This document shows positions 17,293 to 25,731 of a stretch of DNA of 43,944 nt, in pieces. Under the pieces are notes generated by a model. That model did no database searches. It saw only the letters and a list, made by a program, of their open reading frames with translations, and was not told the origin of the DNA. The translations under genes and the position numbers were made by a program. Each line of letters starts with the position of its first letter. The first letter of the stretch is position 1. Location of the stretch: the NCBI GenBank assembly GCA_017532425.1, contig JAFXJH010000143.1, forward strand, positions 1-43,944, in the 5' to 3' direction. The DNA is from Clostridia bacterium. Its GTDB lineage: Bacteria > Bacillota > Clostridia > Oscillospirales > CAG-272.

Positions 17293-17333
17293 ATCCCACG
17301 AGGCTCATAGTCCCGTGGGATGTTTTGGTTTTA
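17293..17333. terminator. Bidirectional terminator between the rnf operon and the nitrilase gene
   Basis: Arms ATCCCACG (17293-17300) and CGTGGGAT (17314-17321) form a perfect 8-bp stem followed by gttttggtttt on the plus strand; the other side is AT-rich. It lies between two convergent operons and can serve both. Confidence 0.88.
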
Positions 17334-17340
17334 TAGGATA

Positions 17341-18252
17341 TTATTTTTCTTCTTTTTTCTCAAAATAACGGTTATAAAGCGGCGTTTCCTCGTTGGAAAG
17401 ATTTGCAAGGCGATAGGTATCCGGTCTGCGCTGACTGAAGCGTGTCTTTCTCATCGAATGTGACGGATAGAAATAGGTCGAGCCGTACTGCGGTGCAGGC
17501 TCTTTCTTAATATCTATATCTGCTGTGACCACGCAAGCCTTATCTCTCGGTGCAAGTGCAACGATATTTCCCATATTATCTACGACACAGCTCGGGTCAC
17601 AGAAGGATATAACGCCGTTTGGATGCATTCCCATCGCCGCCGCGATAGTTACGCTGTTTTCGTATGCTCTTGAAAGTCCGTAGATATTTTCCCATCCCCA
17701 AGTCGGACAGGCAATAAGATCCGCTCCGCCGAGAGCAAGCTCACGCGCCGCCTCGGGAAATTGAAGATCCCAGCAAACAAGCATACCGATATTTCCGATA
17801 TCGGTCTCAAAGACCTCAAATCGGTCACCCGGAGTAACGTTAAGCTCTTCGCCTGCCGGAAGATGAACCTTTTTGTGTATTCCAATGATCTTGCCGTCTC
17901 GACCGAAAAGTGTGGCGGTATTATAGGTCTTACCCTCAAGCGTCAAGAGAAGTCCGGCGACGATGTACATATTATACTTTTTTGCAGTTTCCGAAAAACG
18001 CTTAACGAGCGGTCCGTCAAGACCCTCGTATACTTCGGGATATCGAAAGCGTGTATCGCCAAATCCGACGATACTGTTTACGTTTTCAATAGTTACCGCG
18101 AGATCCGCACCCTCTTTGCCTGCCTGATCTAATAGTTCAAAGCAGTCGTCAAGAGTCCTTGCGGACATTTCTTTAAGCAGATCAAGCTCAGGCTTTTCTC
18201 TAACCATATCATAGTAATATCTTTTACCCTGCTGCAAAACTGAAATTTTCAT
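17341..18252 (-). CDS. Nitrilase/carbon-nitrogen hydrolase family protein
   Basis: Cytosolic C-N hydrolase with the nitrilase-fold Glu-Lys-Cys triad: E56 (TIENVNS), K128 (IHKKVHL) and C160 (LVCWDLQFPEAAREL). The 303 residues cover one domain. C-terminal residues 255-303 form a basic tail (SMRKTRFSQRRPDTYR). It is more like the amidohydrolase or N-carbamoyl-hydrolase branches than true nitrilases, but the substrate cannot be read from sequence. It is the last gene of the minus-strand housekeeping operon, 24 bp after rsmG. Confidence 0.9.
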   Translation of the reverse strand: MKISVLQQGKRYYYDMVREKPELDLLKEMSARTLDDCFELLDQAGKEGADLAVTIENVNSIVGFGDTRFRYPEVYEGLDGPLVKRFSETAKKYNMYIVAGLLLTLEGKTYNTATLFGRDGKIIGIHKKVHLPAGEELNVTPGDRFEVFETDIGNIGMLVCWDLQFPEAARELALGGADLIACPTWGWENIYGLSRAYENSVTIAAAMGMHPNGVISFCDPSCVVDNMGNIVALAPRDKACVVTADIDIKKEPAPQYGSTYFYPSHSMRKTRFSQRRPDTYRLANLSNEETPLYNRYFEKKEEK

Positions 18253-18276
18253 ATTGATATTCTCCTTTTTACTGTC

Positions 18277-18990
18277 TCAAAGCGGAGTCTTCTTTATCTT
18301 TGCGTATGCACGCGGATATTTTTGCGAAGTATTTTCGACTTTTTTTACAACTATAAGTGCTCTTGCGCCAAGCTCTTCTATTTCAATCTTTTCAAAGTTC
18401 TCGAGCTGTCCGCCGAGAAGCTTTATTCCTTTCTCCGCCTCATCGTATTCGATCTTTGCATCTGCGCCCTTCATAGCCACGAATATGCCGCCTTTTTTAA
18501 CGAATGGCAGGCATATCTCGTCAAGAATATTAAGTCTTGCGACCGCTCTTGAAACGCACACGTCGAATTTTTCGCGGTATTCGGGCATTTTTGAAGCGTC
18601 CTCTGCGCGCATTGGGAGGGTCTCAACCTTAAGTCCAAAAAGCTTTGCCATATCAGACACAAAGGTCAGCTTTTTTGCCGTTGAATCAAGCGCCGTGATC
18701 GAAATATCGGGACGTGCTATCGCAAGCGGAAGAGTGGGAAATCCGCCGCCGCAACCGACGTCGATCACTCTTGCGCCCTCTTTTATTTTGCCCTGCGCCA
18801 TAAGGCTGTCGGCAAAATGTCCGAGAATTACCTGTCTTTGCTCTGTAAGAGCGGTAAGATTCATAACCTTATTGGTCTCGACAAGTCTTTCGTAAAGTGT
18901 CTCAAAGCGCTCGGGAAAATCCCCTTCGGTATACTTTTCAAGTCTGAGGGAGGTGAATATTTCTGTAAATTCTTCTCTGAATGAAATCAT
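18277..18990 (-). CDS. rsmG: 16S rRNA (guanine-527-N7)-methyltransferase RsmG
   Basis: SAM-dependent methyltransferase that makes m7G527 in 16S rRNA; its loss gives low-level streptomycin resistance in several bacteria. The 237 residues have NLTALTE at 44-50 and the SAM-binding loop VIDVGCGGGFP at 75-85. CVSRAVARL near 142-150 is also a family motif. An AGGTGG site precedes the ATG. It lies between the CPBP protease and nitrilase genes with short gaps, so it is probably co-transcribed. Confidence 0.97.
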   Translation of the reverse strand: MISFREEFTEIFTSLRLEKYTEGDFPERFETLYERLVETNKVMNLTALTEQRQVILGHFADSLMAQGKIKEGARVIDVGCGGGFPTLPLAIARPDISITALDSTAKKLTFVSDMAKLFGLKVETLPMRAEDASKMPEYREKFDVCVSRAVARLNILDEICLPFVKKGGIFVAMKGADAKIEYDEAEKGIKLLGGQLENFEKIEIEELGARALIVVKKVENTSQKYPRAYAKIKKTPL

Positions 18991-19000
18991 TTATTACCAC

Positions 19001-19930
19001 CTATTTAAGTATGAAAACAGCCATTACCATAAACAGCATCGTACACACCAAGAACACGGGAGAGAGAAAGACCTCTGTTATCGCGTATATTCCGCGCGTT
19101 CTTCCCTTTTGTGCTTTTTCATTCTTTTTCATAACAGCGTCACCTACCGAATACTCCCAATATATTATCGATGCTTCTCTGAGAGACAAGGTAAGCGTAA
19201 GCAGGAAAAGCGAAACGAGGATGAAAAGCGAGAAGATCATACTTCCCGATCCCAATATTATTTGCGATATCAGCGGTATCGCATAAATGCTGAACAGATT
19301 ATTGGCAAGATGCAGTATTATGGTTATAAAAAGATTTTGTGTAACGTAATACGCCGAGCCGAGCACTATGCCGCAAAAGAAATAGGACAAAAATCCATTT
19401 ATGTCAAAATGAAGCATCGCAAATGCGAGCGACGAAAGTGTTATTGCGCAAAATTTTCCGTATCCGCTATACTCGTACAGAAGTATTCCTCTGAAAACAA
19501 ACTCCTCACATATTGCGGGAATCAGGCAAAGTGCAAGGAAAACGTATGAAAATCCGCTCTTTTCACTTATTGCCGAAAGCTCCTGACCCGTTGTCGAGAC
19601 CGAATATTCATTTCCGCCTATTGCGTACACCGCAAACTGTATAAGCATACTTCCTATAATAATAACGCCGAGTGTGTATATAAGAAAGAGCGTTTTTGAC
19701 GGGATCATTGCGCTTACGTTGATATTCGAAAAATATTTATCGTCCCGTGTACGTATGTAGAAAAGTGCGGGAAGCGCAAATATGACGACCTGCGCAACTA
19801 TCGTCTTCATAAATATTTCATCCACGCTCTTTCCTGCCGTCAGGTTGAAAATTCGCGTGATAATTGTCATTATAAAGACGAAAAGTATAAGCAAAGGGGC
19901 TATTCCCGAGCTTTTAAACTTCTTTGCCAA
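19001..19930 (-). CDS. CPBP family intramembrane glutamic endopeptidase
   Basis: A 309-residue multi-pass membrane protein of the CPBP (Abi/CAAX-protease-like) family. The catalytic motif EEFVFRG is at 142-148, with a later FAMLHFD motif supplying a histidine. About eight hydrophobic segments. It apparently starts at a TTG at 19930 with AGGTG upstream, and its first 17 nt overlap the end of the cyclo-ligase gene. Family members process prenylated or peptide substrates and some give immunity to bacteriocins; the substrate here is unknown. Confidence 0.9.
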   Translation of the reverse strand: MAKKFKSSGIAPLLILFVFIMTIITRIFNLTAGKSVDEIFMKTIVAQVVIFALPALFYIRTRDDKYFSNINVSAMIPSKTLFLIYTLGVIIIGSMLIQFAVYAIGGNEYSVSTTGQELSAISEKSGFSYVFLALCLIPAICEEFVFRGILLYEYSGYGKFCAITLSSLAFAMLHFDINGFLSYFFCGIVLGSAYYVTQNLFITIILHLANNLFSIYAIPLISQIILGSGSMIFSLFILVSLFLLTLTLSLREASIIYWEYSVGDAVMKKNEKAQKGRTRGIYAITEVFLSPVFLVCTMLFMVMAVFILK

Positions 19931-20507
19931 CGATCTTCACCTCTTTTTCGCTCACAAGAAGGTCCACCGCTATATCGTATCTTCCGTGCGGAAGCTTGTC
20001 TACAAGAAAATCCGAATATATAAGTCCGACCGATGAAACCGCGGGTGTGCTGAAATATCTGTCGTAAAATCCTTTACCATATCCGAGTCTGTAGCCCGAT
20101 TTATCGTAAGCAAGAGCGGGTATGATGACCGCACACGGTCCGCAAAGAGAATCGAGAGTGAAAAGCTCCGCGTCTGCAGATGGCTCCATTATTCCGAAGC
20201 GACCGGGCACAAGCTCGTCAAGCGAGCTTATATAGTGAAAATGCATTGTCGAGGTATTTGCCTCGCATCTCGGAAGCGCGACCCTTTTGCCTGCCGCGAG
20301 TGCTGTTTCTATCAGCTCTCTTATATCTATTTCATTTTTGAGCGGATAATACATAAGCAGTGTATGCGAATAGCGATAGGTTGCGAGAGTCATAAATCTA
20401 TCGATTATTTTTTTATCCAGCTTTTTCTTTTTTTCCCGATCTATATTTTCTCGTTTTTCGGCATAGATCTTACGAAGTGCGTTTTTTTCTTCTTTTATTT
20501 GATACAT
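19914..20507 (-). CDS. 5-formyltetrahydrofolate cyclo-ligase
   Basis: Converts 5-formyl-THF to 5,10-methenyl-THF using ATP, returning stored folate to one-carbon metabolism. The 197 residues show the basic N-terminal helix (KNALRKIYAEKRENI), a LMYYPLKNEIDIRELI segment near 52-67, and the C-terminal nucleotide/folate loop GYRLGYGKGFYDRYF. Length is normal for the family (YgfA/MTHFS type). It overlaps the CPBP gene by 17 nt and lies 18 bp after the DJ-1 gene. Confidence 0.95.
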   Translation of the reverse strand: MYQIKEEKNALRKIYAEKRENIDREKKKKLDKKIIDRFMTLATYRYSHTLLMYYPLKNEIDIRELIETALAAGKRVALPRCEANTSTMHFHYISSLDELVPGRFGIMEPSADAELFTLDSLCGPCAVIIPALAYDKSGYRLGYGKGFYDRYFSTPAVSSVGLIYSDFLVDKLPHGRYDIAVDLLVSEKEVKIVGKEV

Positions 20508-20525
20508 TACCTAATGCTCCGAACA

Positions 20526-21092
20526 TTATATAAATAGCGTTTGCTTAAATCTTATCGATTTTGCTATTTTGTTTGCAACCTCCCTCGAGCGAAGCTTTTC
20601 AACTATAGCAAACCCGAATTCGTTAGCCACACCCATTCCGGCGGCTGTTATAATATTATCGCTGACAGCGACTCTTGCTCTTTTCGGTATATTTGCGCCT
20701 ATAAGCTCTGCTTCAAATCCGGGATAGCAGACAGCCGTCTTCTCCGAAAGAAGTCCGAGTCTTCCGAGTATCATCGGAGCTGCGCATATTGCCGCTATCG
20801 GAAGCTTTCTGTTTGCCGCAAGAATGATCATATCGCGCAGAGGGCGGCAATCGTAAAGATTATTTGTGCCCGGCATTCCTCCCGGAAGCATAATAAGCTC
20901 AAGATCATCGCGACAAACCGAGATTTCTGTTATCTTTTTATCCGCTTTAAGCGTTATTCCGTGCGCGCCCTTTACTATCAGATCCTCTGATATCGAAACG
21001 AGCTCGACTTCTATACCTGCACGGCGCATAATATCTATCGGGCATATTGCCTCGGTCTCTTCAAAACCGTTTGCAAGAAAAACGTATACCAT
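20526..21092 (-). CDS. DJ-1/PfpI family protein (YajL/ThiJ-like)
   Basis: A 188-residue protein of the DJ-1 branch of the class I glutamine amidotransferase-like fold. The conserved nucleophile elbow AAICAAP places the reactive cysteine at C103. The supporting acidic residue lies in GFEETEA (E11/E12) and GGMPGTNNL at 71-79 is typical. Relatives are described as glyoxalase/deglycase-like or oxidative-stress sensors; exact activity is debated. A GGAGG site precedes the ATG. Confidence 0.93.
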   Translation of the reverse strand: MVYVFLANGFEETEAICPIDIMRRAGIEVELVSISEDLIVKGAHGITLKADKKITEISVCRDDLELIMLPGGMPGTNNLYDCRPLRDMIILAANRKLPIAAICAAPMILGRLGLLSEKTAVCYPGFEAELIGANIPKRARVAVSDNIITAAGMGVANEFGFAIVEKLRSREVANKIAKSIRFKQTLFI

Positions 21093-21122
21093 TTATATTT
21101 ACCTCCAAATTTAAGATCAAAA

Positions 21123-21662
21123 TCACTTTTTGATAAAGAAAAGTGATTTTTCCTTATCAAAGCATTTGATATCATCGTCCATAAGCTTTACAAGTGCGCT
21201 GACACGCCTACCGCTCTCTTTGCCCCCGACAAAAAGGCAGGGATCAACGAATCTGTCGTCTACATCCGCTTTTTCCTTATATCCGAGCTTATCGTACATA
21301 GCAAAGAGCTCGGGAGTTTCGGGCACGAGAAGGACGAAGCTTCCGCTTTCCGCTATTTCAAGAAGCTTTCTTGCCAAACCCTTGCCTCTGTACGGCTTAT
21401 CCACCGCAAGAGCGTATATATACTTGCCGAAAAAGTGCTTTTTATCATACAAAAGCTCGCAGTCTATCGCGTTTACGATCCCGACGACTTTTTCGCCGTC
21501 CTTTGCCACGAACGTGTTTTCCTTCATCGGAAAAGCATCATAAAAGCTATCGAGAAAATCATCGTCATCGCCGAAAATTTCCTGCCAGATGCGTTTTACC
21601 CCGATCGCTTCCTCGCTTTTCGTCACCCTTTTCAGCAGTGGCTCAAAGCTCATTTTATTCAT
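21123..21662 (-). CDS. GNAT family N-acetyltransferase
   Basis: A 179-residue acetyl-CoA-dependent N-acetyltransferase. The acetyl-CoA pyrophosphate loop is YRGKGLARKL at 91-100, after the beta-4 strand YIYALAVDKPY. The later ELFAMYDKLGYKEK is typical of motif B. The substrate is unknown. The start overlaps the end of spoIIIE/ftsK by 8 bp (an internal ATG nine bases later is also possible), so it is translationally coupled to it. Confidence 0.88.
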   Translation of the reverse strand: MNKMSFEPLLKRVTKSEEAIGVKRIWQEIFGDDDDFLDSFYDAFPMKENTFVAKDGEKVVGIVNAIDCELLYDKKHFFGKYIYALAVDKPYRGKGLARKLLEIAESGSFVLLVPETPELFAMYDKLGYKEKADVDDRFVDPCLFVGGKESGRRVSALVKLMDDDIKCFDKEKSLFFIKK

Positions 21663-24594
21663 CCCCCGAATATCCCGACGTATCTGCCATATTATGTCTT
21701 ATACGCATTTCGTAGTAATCCTGCTGTGAGATAAGAACCGTTCTCGGCTTCTGCCCGTCGGGTGCGCTTACTATTCCGCGCTGTTCCATTTCATCAATGA
21801 TCTTAGCGGCACGTCCGTAACCGAGCGAAAGCTTTCTCTGAATAAGCGACGTTGATATCTTACCCTCATCAACGGCAAGCTCGACCGCTTCAAAGAATTT
21901 CGAGTCAAGCTCAACGTCATCAGAGCCTCCTTCAGAGCCCGACGACGATCCGAATCCGCCGCCCTTCTTTTTCTTCTCTCCGCAAAGAGCTGCCTGCTCC
22001 TCGATCTCGTCTATAATATCCGAATCGAAGGAAGCCTCGCACTGATCCTTTATAAATTCAACAACTCTTTCAACCTCGTCGTCGCTTACAAACGCACCCT
22101 GAAGTCTGAGTGCCTTCATTTCCTGAACGGGTGCGTAAAGCATATCTCCTCGTCCGATCAGCTTTTCTGCTCCAGCCACGTCGATTATCGTTCTTGAGTC
22201 TGCGTTCGATGCAACCGTAAATGCAATTCGCGAGGGGATATTTGCCTTGATAAGGCCTGTAATAACGTCAACAGAGGGACGCTGTGTACCGAGTATCATA
22301 TGCATACCCGCCGCACGTGCCTTTGCCGCGAGTCTACAGATCGAATCCTCAACTTCGTCGCCTGCCTGCATCATAAGATCGGCAAGCTCGTCTATTACGA
22401 TGATAATATGCGGCAAATATTCCATATCGCCGTCGATATTCTGAGCAACTATCGCGTTATATCCCGCAAGATTTCTTACACCGTACTGCTCTATGAGAGA
22501 GAAACGGCGTTCCATTTCTATTACAGCCCAGGCAAGTGCACCCGCCGCCTTCTGCGGTGCATTAAGCACGGGAACGAGAAGGTGAGGAAGCTTATTGTAA
22601 ACGTTAAGCTCAACCTTCTTAGGGTCAACGAGTATAAGCTTGACCTCATCCGGCTTTGCTCTGTAAAGAAGGCTGACAAGCAGGCTGTTTATACATACCG
22701 ACTTACCCATACCGGTAGCACCCGCGATCAGCAGGTGAGGCATCTTCGCTATATCAAGAAGTACCGGCTCGCCCGCAATATTCACGCCAAGCGCGCAGGC
22801 AACCTTACTTTTTGCATTTCTGAACTGATCTGTATCTATAAGATTTCTGAGGAAAACGGTAGCTCTGCATCTGTTTGGAACCTCGATTCCGACAGCGACC
22901 TTACCGGGGATCGGCTCGATACGCACACCGCTTGTCTTCATATTAAGCGCGATATCGTCAACGAGTCCCGAAATAGAGCGCACCTTTACGCCCGCCTTGG
23001 GCGCAACCTCGTATCTTGTGATCGTAGGTCCGTGTGAGATATGAACTATCTCAACGTCTACCTTAAAGCTCTTAAGCACCTCTACAAGGCGTCTTGCGTT
23101 AGCCTCAAGCTCTTCGGGAGAGTCGCCCTCACCCGGTGCTTCACCGACGCTGAGAAGGTCGATGGGAGGAAGCTGATAGGGCTTTGTTTCGGGCACGTCA
23201 AGCTCGGGAAGAACGCTTTCACGCTCTACCTCCATTATTTCAATGGGGAGATCGTCAAATTCATTCGGCGTTATAGCTGAGGGCTCGGGAGTAATAGTCT
23301 CTGTCTTGACCGTCTTTTTTACCTCGTTGCCGTCTATATCATATTCCTTTTCGCTCGGCGGGAGGAATTCACCCGAAGGAAGCTCGTCCGGCTCATCGGG
23401 CTCGTCCGAGAATATCTTCTTTACGTCTTCCTCGCTTATTTCCTCGCCAAGTGTTTCCTTACCGACAACCTCTACGTCTTCTGCAGTTTTGTAATCCTCT
23501 ATTTCCTCCATATCCACGGGGGTTATTTCTATATTCTTCGAATTACGGGCATCTGTATTGGCAGAGCCTATGTTACCTTGATTTTTCTCGTGGGAATCGT
23601 AGTAGGAAATGTAATTTCCCTTTTCTGGAGCTCCGCTTGACTCCTCGGGAGCGCTCTCCTTTTCCGCTTTTTCTTTTTCCTTTTCGAGGCGTTCTTTTTC
23701 TGCTTTTTCAAGCTTTTCGCGCTCTGCTCTTTCTTTAGCTCGGCGTATTTCCTCTTCCTTTTCGGCAGCCTTACGCTCTTCTTCGAGTCTTGCGGCTTCG
23801 AGTGCCGCAGCCTCCTTGGCGGCTATGCGTCTCTCTTTAGCGCGGCTATATGCTATCACAGCGCGCTTATGTACCCATCTGAAGAATGCAAGCAGTACCC
23901 TGCCAAGTCTTGCGGGAGTTATCTCAAACATAAACATTATCGCCGTAAGGAGTATGACCGCCATTACTATAAGCGACACCGTCTTGAATCCCGAGTAAAG
24001 CAGTCCGCCGAAAAATCCGCCGATTATTCCGCCGCCGCTACGTCCCGAGATAAAATTCCAGTACACCTTAAGATCCCAGAATTTGACCGTTCTGTCAAAC
24101 GCGCCGAAAGTAAGTCCTACGACCTGTATAAACGACGAAAAGGACGCCATAAGCACCGCGCCTATCACGATCTTCGGGACAAGTATATTTTTTATAATGC
24201 TCTTTTTCCAGAAAAGTGCGTATGCAACGAAAACAAGCGGCACAAACCATGCTCCGTATCCGAAAAGTCCGTACAGAAGCTGACAGGTATAATATACTAT
24301 CGGTCCCGAGATTCCGTCAACTCCCTTTTTCATATTCGTGAGCAGAATACAAAACGCAAAGAATATTGCCAGAACTATCATAACGAATATCATAGCCTGA
24401 TTTCCGAGGCTATCGGGATTCGGTCTGTCTATACTTTCATTTTGTGCGCTCTCTCTCGGTGCGGGATTCTGCTTCACGGGAATATTTTTTCCGCGCGTAT
24501 CCTGCGCCTTCGAGGCACTCTCGTTTTGTTTATTCGGAGTCCGTTTTCTTTCTATTATATCCGGCTGATTTTCTTTAGTTTTTTTATTGGCCAT
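21655..24594 (-). CDS. ftsK: DNA translocase FtsK/SpoIIIE
   Basis: Membrane-anchored, ATP-driven double-stranded DNA pump that clears chromosome DNA from the division or sporulation septum. The 979 residues contain an unusually long N-terminal cytoplasmic part (1-70), four or so membrane helices between about 70 and 230, and a highly charged Lys/Glu/Ala coiled-coil linker (about 245-330). An acidic linker follows. The RecA-like motor has Walker A GATGMGKS and Walker B IIIVIDELADLMM. The C-terminal gamma winged helix (SLIQRKLSLGYGRAAKIIDEME) reads DNA polarity sequences. It is 42 bp after uppP. SpoIIIE and FtsK cannot be separated by sequence here. Confidence 0.96.
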   Translation of the reverse strand: MANKKTKENQPDIIERKRTPNKQNESASKAQDTRGKNIPVKQNPAPRESAQNESIDRPNPDSLGNQAMIFVMIVLAIFFAFCILLTNMKKGVDGISGPIVYYTCQLLYGLFGYGAWFVPLVFVAYALFWKKSIIKNILVPKIVIGAVLMASFSSFIQVVGLTFGAFDRTVKFWDLKVYWNFISGRSGGGIIGGFFGGLLYSGFKTVSLIVMAVILLTAIMFMFEITPARLGRVLLAFFRWVHKRAVIAYSRAKERRIAAKEAAALEAARLEEERKAAEKEEEIRRAKERAEREKLEKAEKERLEKEKEKAEKESAPEESSGAPEKGNYISYYDSHEKNQGNIGSANTDARNSKNIEITPVDMEEIEDYKTAEDVEVVGKETLGEEISEEDVKKIFSDEPDEPDELPSGEFLPPSEKEYDIDGNEVKKTVKTETITPEPSAITPNEFDDLPIEIMEVERESVLPELDVPETKPYQLPPIDLLSVGEAPGEGDSPEELEANARRLVEVLKSFKVDVEIVHISHGPTITRYEVAPKAGVKVRSISGLVDDIALNMKTSGVRIEPIPGKVAVGIEVPNRCRATVFLRNLIDTDQFRNAKSKVACALGVNIAGEPVLLDIAKMPHLLIAGATGMGKSVCINSLLVSLLYRAKPDEVKLILVDPKKVELNVYNKLPHLLVPVLNAPQKAAGALAWAVIEMERRFSLIEQYGVRNLAGYNAIVAQNIDGDMEYLPHIIIVIDELADLMMQAGDEVEDSICRLAAKARAAGMHMILGTQRPSVDVITGLIKANIPSRIAFTVASNADSRTIIDVAGAEKLIGRGDMLYAPVQEMKALRLQGAFVSDDEVERVVEFIKDQCEASFDSDIIDEIEEQAALCGEKKKKGGGFGSSSGSEGGSDDVELDSKFFEAVELAVDEGKISTSLIQRKLSLGYGRAAKIIDEMEQRGIVSAPDGQKPRTVLISQQDYYEMRIRHNMADTSGYSGDE

Positions 24595-24636
24595 TAAAGA
24601 TACAGTCCTTTCCTTTAAGATATTTATTAAAAAGCA

Positions 24637-25470
24637 TTAAGCAAAAAAGCTCCACACAACGGCAAGTGTACCTGCCGCAAAGCAGTAGTAGGAGAAAATT
24701 CTGAAATTTGATTTTCTTGATATATATCCGAGAAGCTTTATTGCGCATATTCCTACGATAGCAGATACCGCCGCGCCCGCCAGATATATTCCGAGGGTCT
24801 TTCCGTCGGGGATCTCGGCAAAGAAATCGGGCAGCTTCAGCACCGACGCACCGAGTATTGCGGGAATCGAAAGAAGAAATGAGAATCTGACCGCGTCCGG
24901 ACGCTCAAGACCGTTGAGAAGTCCGCCCGTTATGGTCGATCCCGATCTTGATATTCCGGGCAGAAGTGCTACCGCCTGACAAAGTCCTATAAGAAGCGCA
25001 TTCTTCGGCTTCATCTCATCAAGTGTTCTGTTTCCTCTTGAAAGCTTATCGGATATCATAAGCACGAGTCCGTTAAATATCAGAAGTGCTCCGACTATAA
25101 CAAGATATCCCGAAACCATATCGAGATAATCCTCGATAATTATCATCGGAACGAGCGGAAGTGTTCCTATAACTATGTAAATTACCAGCTTTTCGTGAAG
25201 GTCGTATTCGCTCATTTTGAAATTCCCGTGGAAGATCTTTCCGCAAAGCGAGAAAAAAGACCTTATAAGACCGAAAATGTCTTTATAATAAACGGCAAAT
25301 ACCGCGATCAGCGTACCGAGATGGAGAAGCACGTTGAAGGCTACCGCATCCATATTTTCGCCAAAGCCGAGTATATTCTGAAGTATCGCAAGATGACCCG
25401 AGCTTGACACGGGTAAAAACTCTGTAAGTCCCTGAATTATTCCGTAAAAAATTGCCTCCCAAATGCTCAT
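24637..25470 (-). CDS. uppP: Undecaprenyl-diphosphatase UppP (BacA)
   Basis: Integral membrane phosphatase that recycles undecaprenyl diphosphate to the monophosphate carrier used for peptidoglycan; overexpression gives bacitracin resistance. The 277 residues have the signature LTEFLPVSSSGH at 15-26 (catalytic E17 and H26) and the second motif LLPGISRSGSTI near 165. About eight hydrophobic segments. It opens the minus-strand operon that runs to the nitrilase gene. Confidence 0.97.
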   Translation of the reverse strand: MSIWEAIFYGIIQGLTEFLPVSSSGHLAILQNILGFGENMDAVAFNVLLHLGTLIAVFAVYYKDIFGLIRSFFSLCGKIFHGNFKMSEYDLHEKLVIYIVIGTLPLVPMIIIEDYLDMVSGYLVIVGALLIFNGLVLMISDKLSRGNRTLDEMKPKNALLIGLCQAVALLPGISRSGSTITGGLLNGLERPDAVRFSFLLSIPAILGASVLKLPDFFAEIPDGKTLGIYLAGAAVSAIVGICAIKLLGYISRKSNFRIFSYYCFAAGTLAVVWSFFA

Positions 25471-25516
25471 TCCTACCGTTATCTCCTCTCTGATTTTTCA
25501 TATTTTTATTTTTCGC

Positions 25517-25547
25517 CGTATGATATAGATATACATATTAATATTAT
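25517..25547 (-). promoter_or_regulatory. Possible uppP operon promoter
   Basis: On the minus strand a TTGTAA-like -35 and a TAATAT-like -10 about 17 nt apart fall in this AT-rich region, roughly 50-80 nt before the uppP ATG. Matches are imperfect and the exact coordinates are approximate. Confidence 0.35.
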
Positions 25548-25579
25548 CATATTACGCGCAAAATTACAATAGTAAGCTT

Positions 25580-25599
25580 AAACAAAATTAATTTTGTTT
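25580..25599. repeat. 20-bp perfect palindrome upstream of uppP
   Basis: AAACAAAATTAATTTTGTTT reads the same on both strands. It lies upstream of the possible uppP promoter and could be an operator or simply AT-rich symmetry. Confidence 0.6.
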
Positions 25600-25657
25600 T
25601 CTGTAAAATTCGCCGGTTTGAATATTTTTTCGACATATTTTGATTTATTTTCAGACC

Positions 25658-25712
25658 AAAGACCGCTCCTTTGTCAAACCTTCTGACAGGAGCGGTCTTT
25701 TTGTTTTTTATT
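25658..25712 (+). terminator. Strong hairpin terminator between mltG and uppP
   Basis: Arms AAAGACCGCTCCT (25658-25670) and AGGAGCGGTCTTT (25688-25700) are perfectly complementary, with an inner TGTCA/TGACA extension. The plus-strand 3' side is a T-rich run (tttttgtttttt), so it best fits plus-strand transcription; on the minus strand it follows mltG and may also end that transcript. Confidence 0.8.
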
Positions 25713-25731
25713 ATAGCATCAGCTTATAGCA

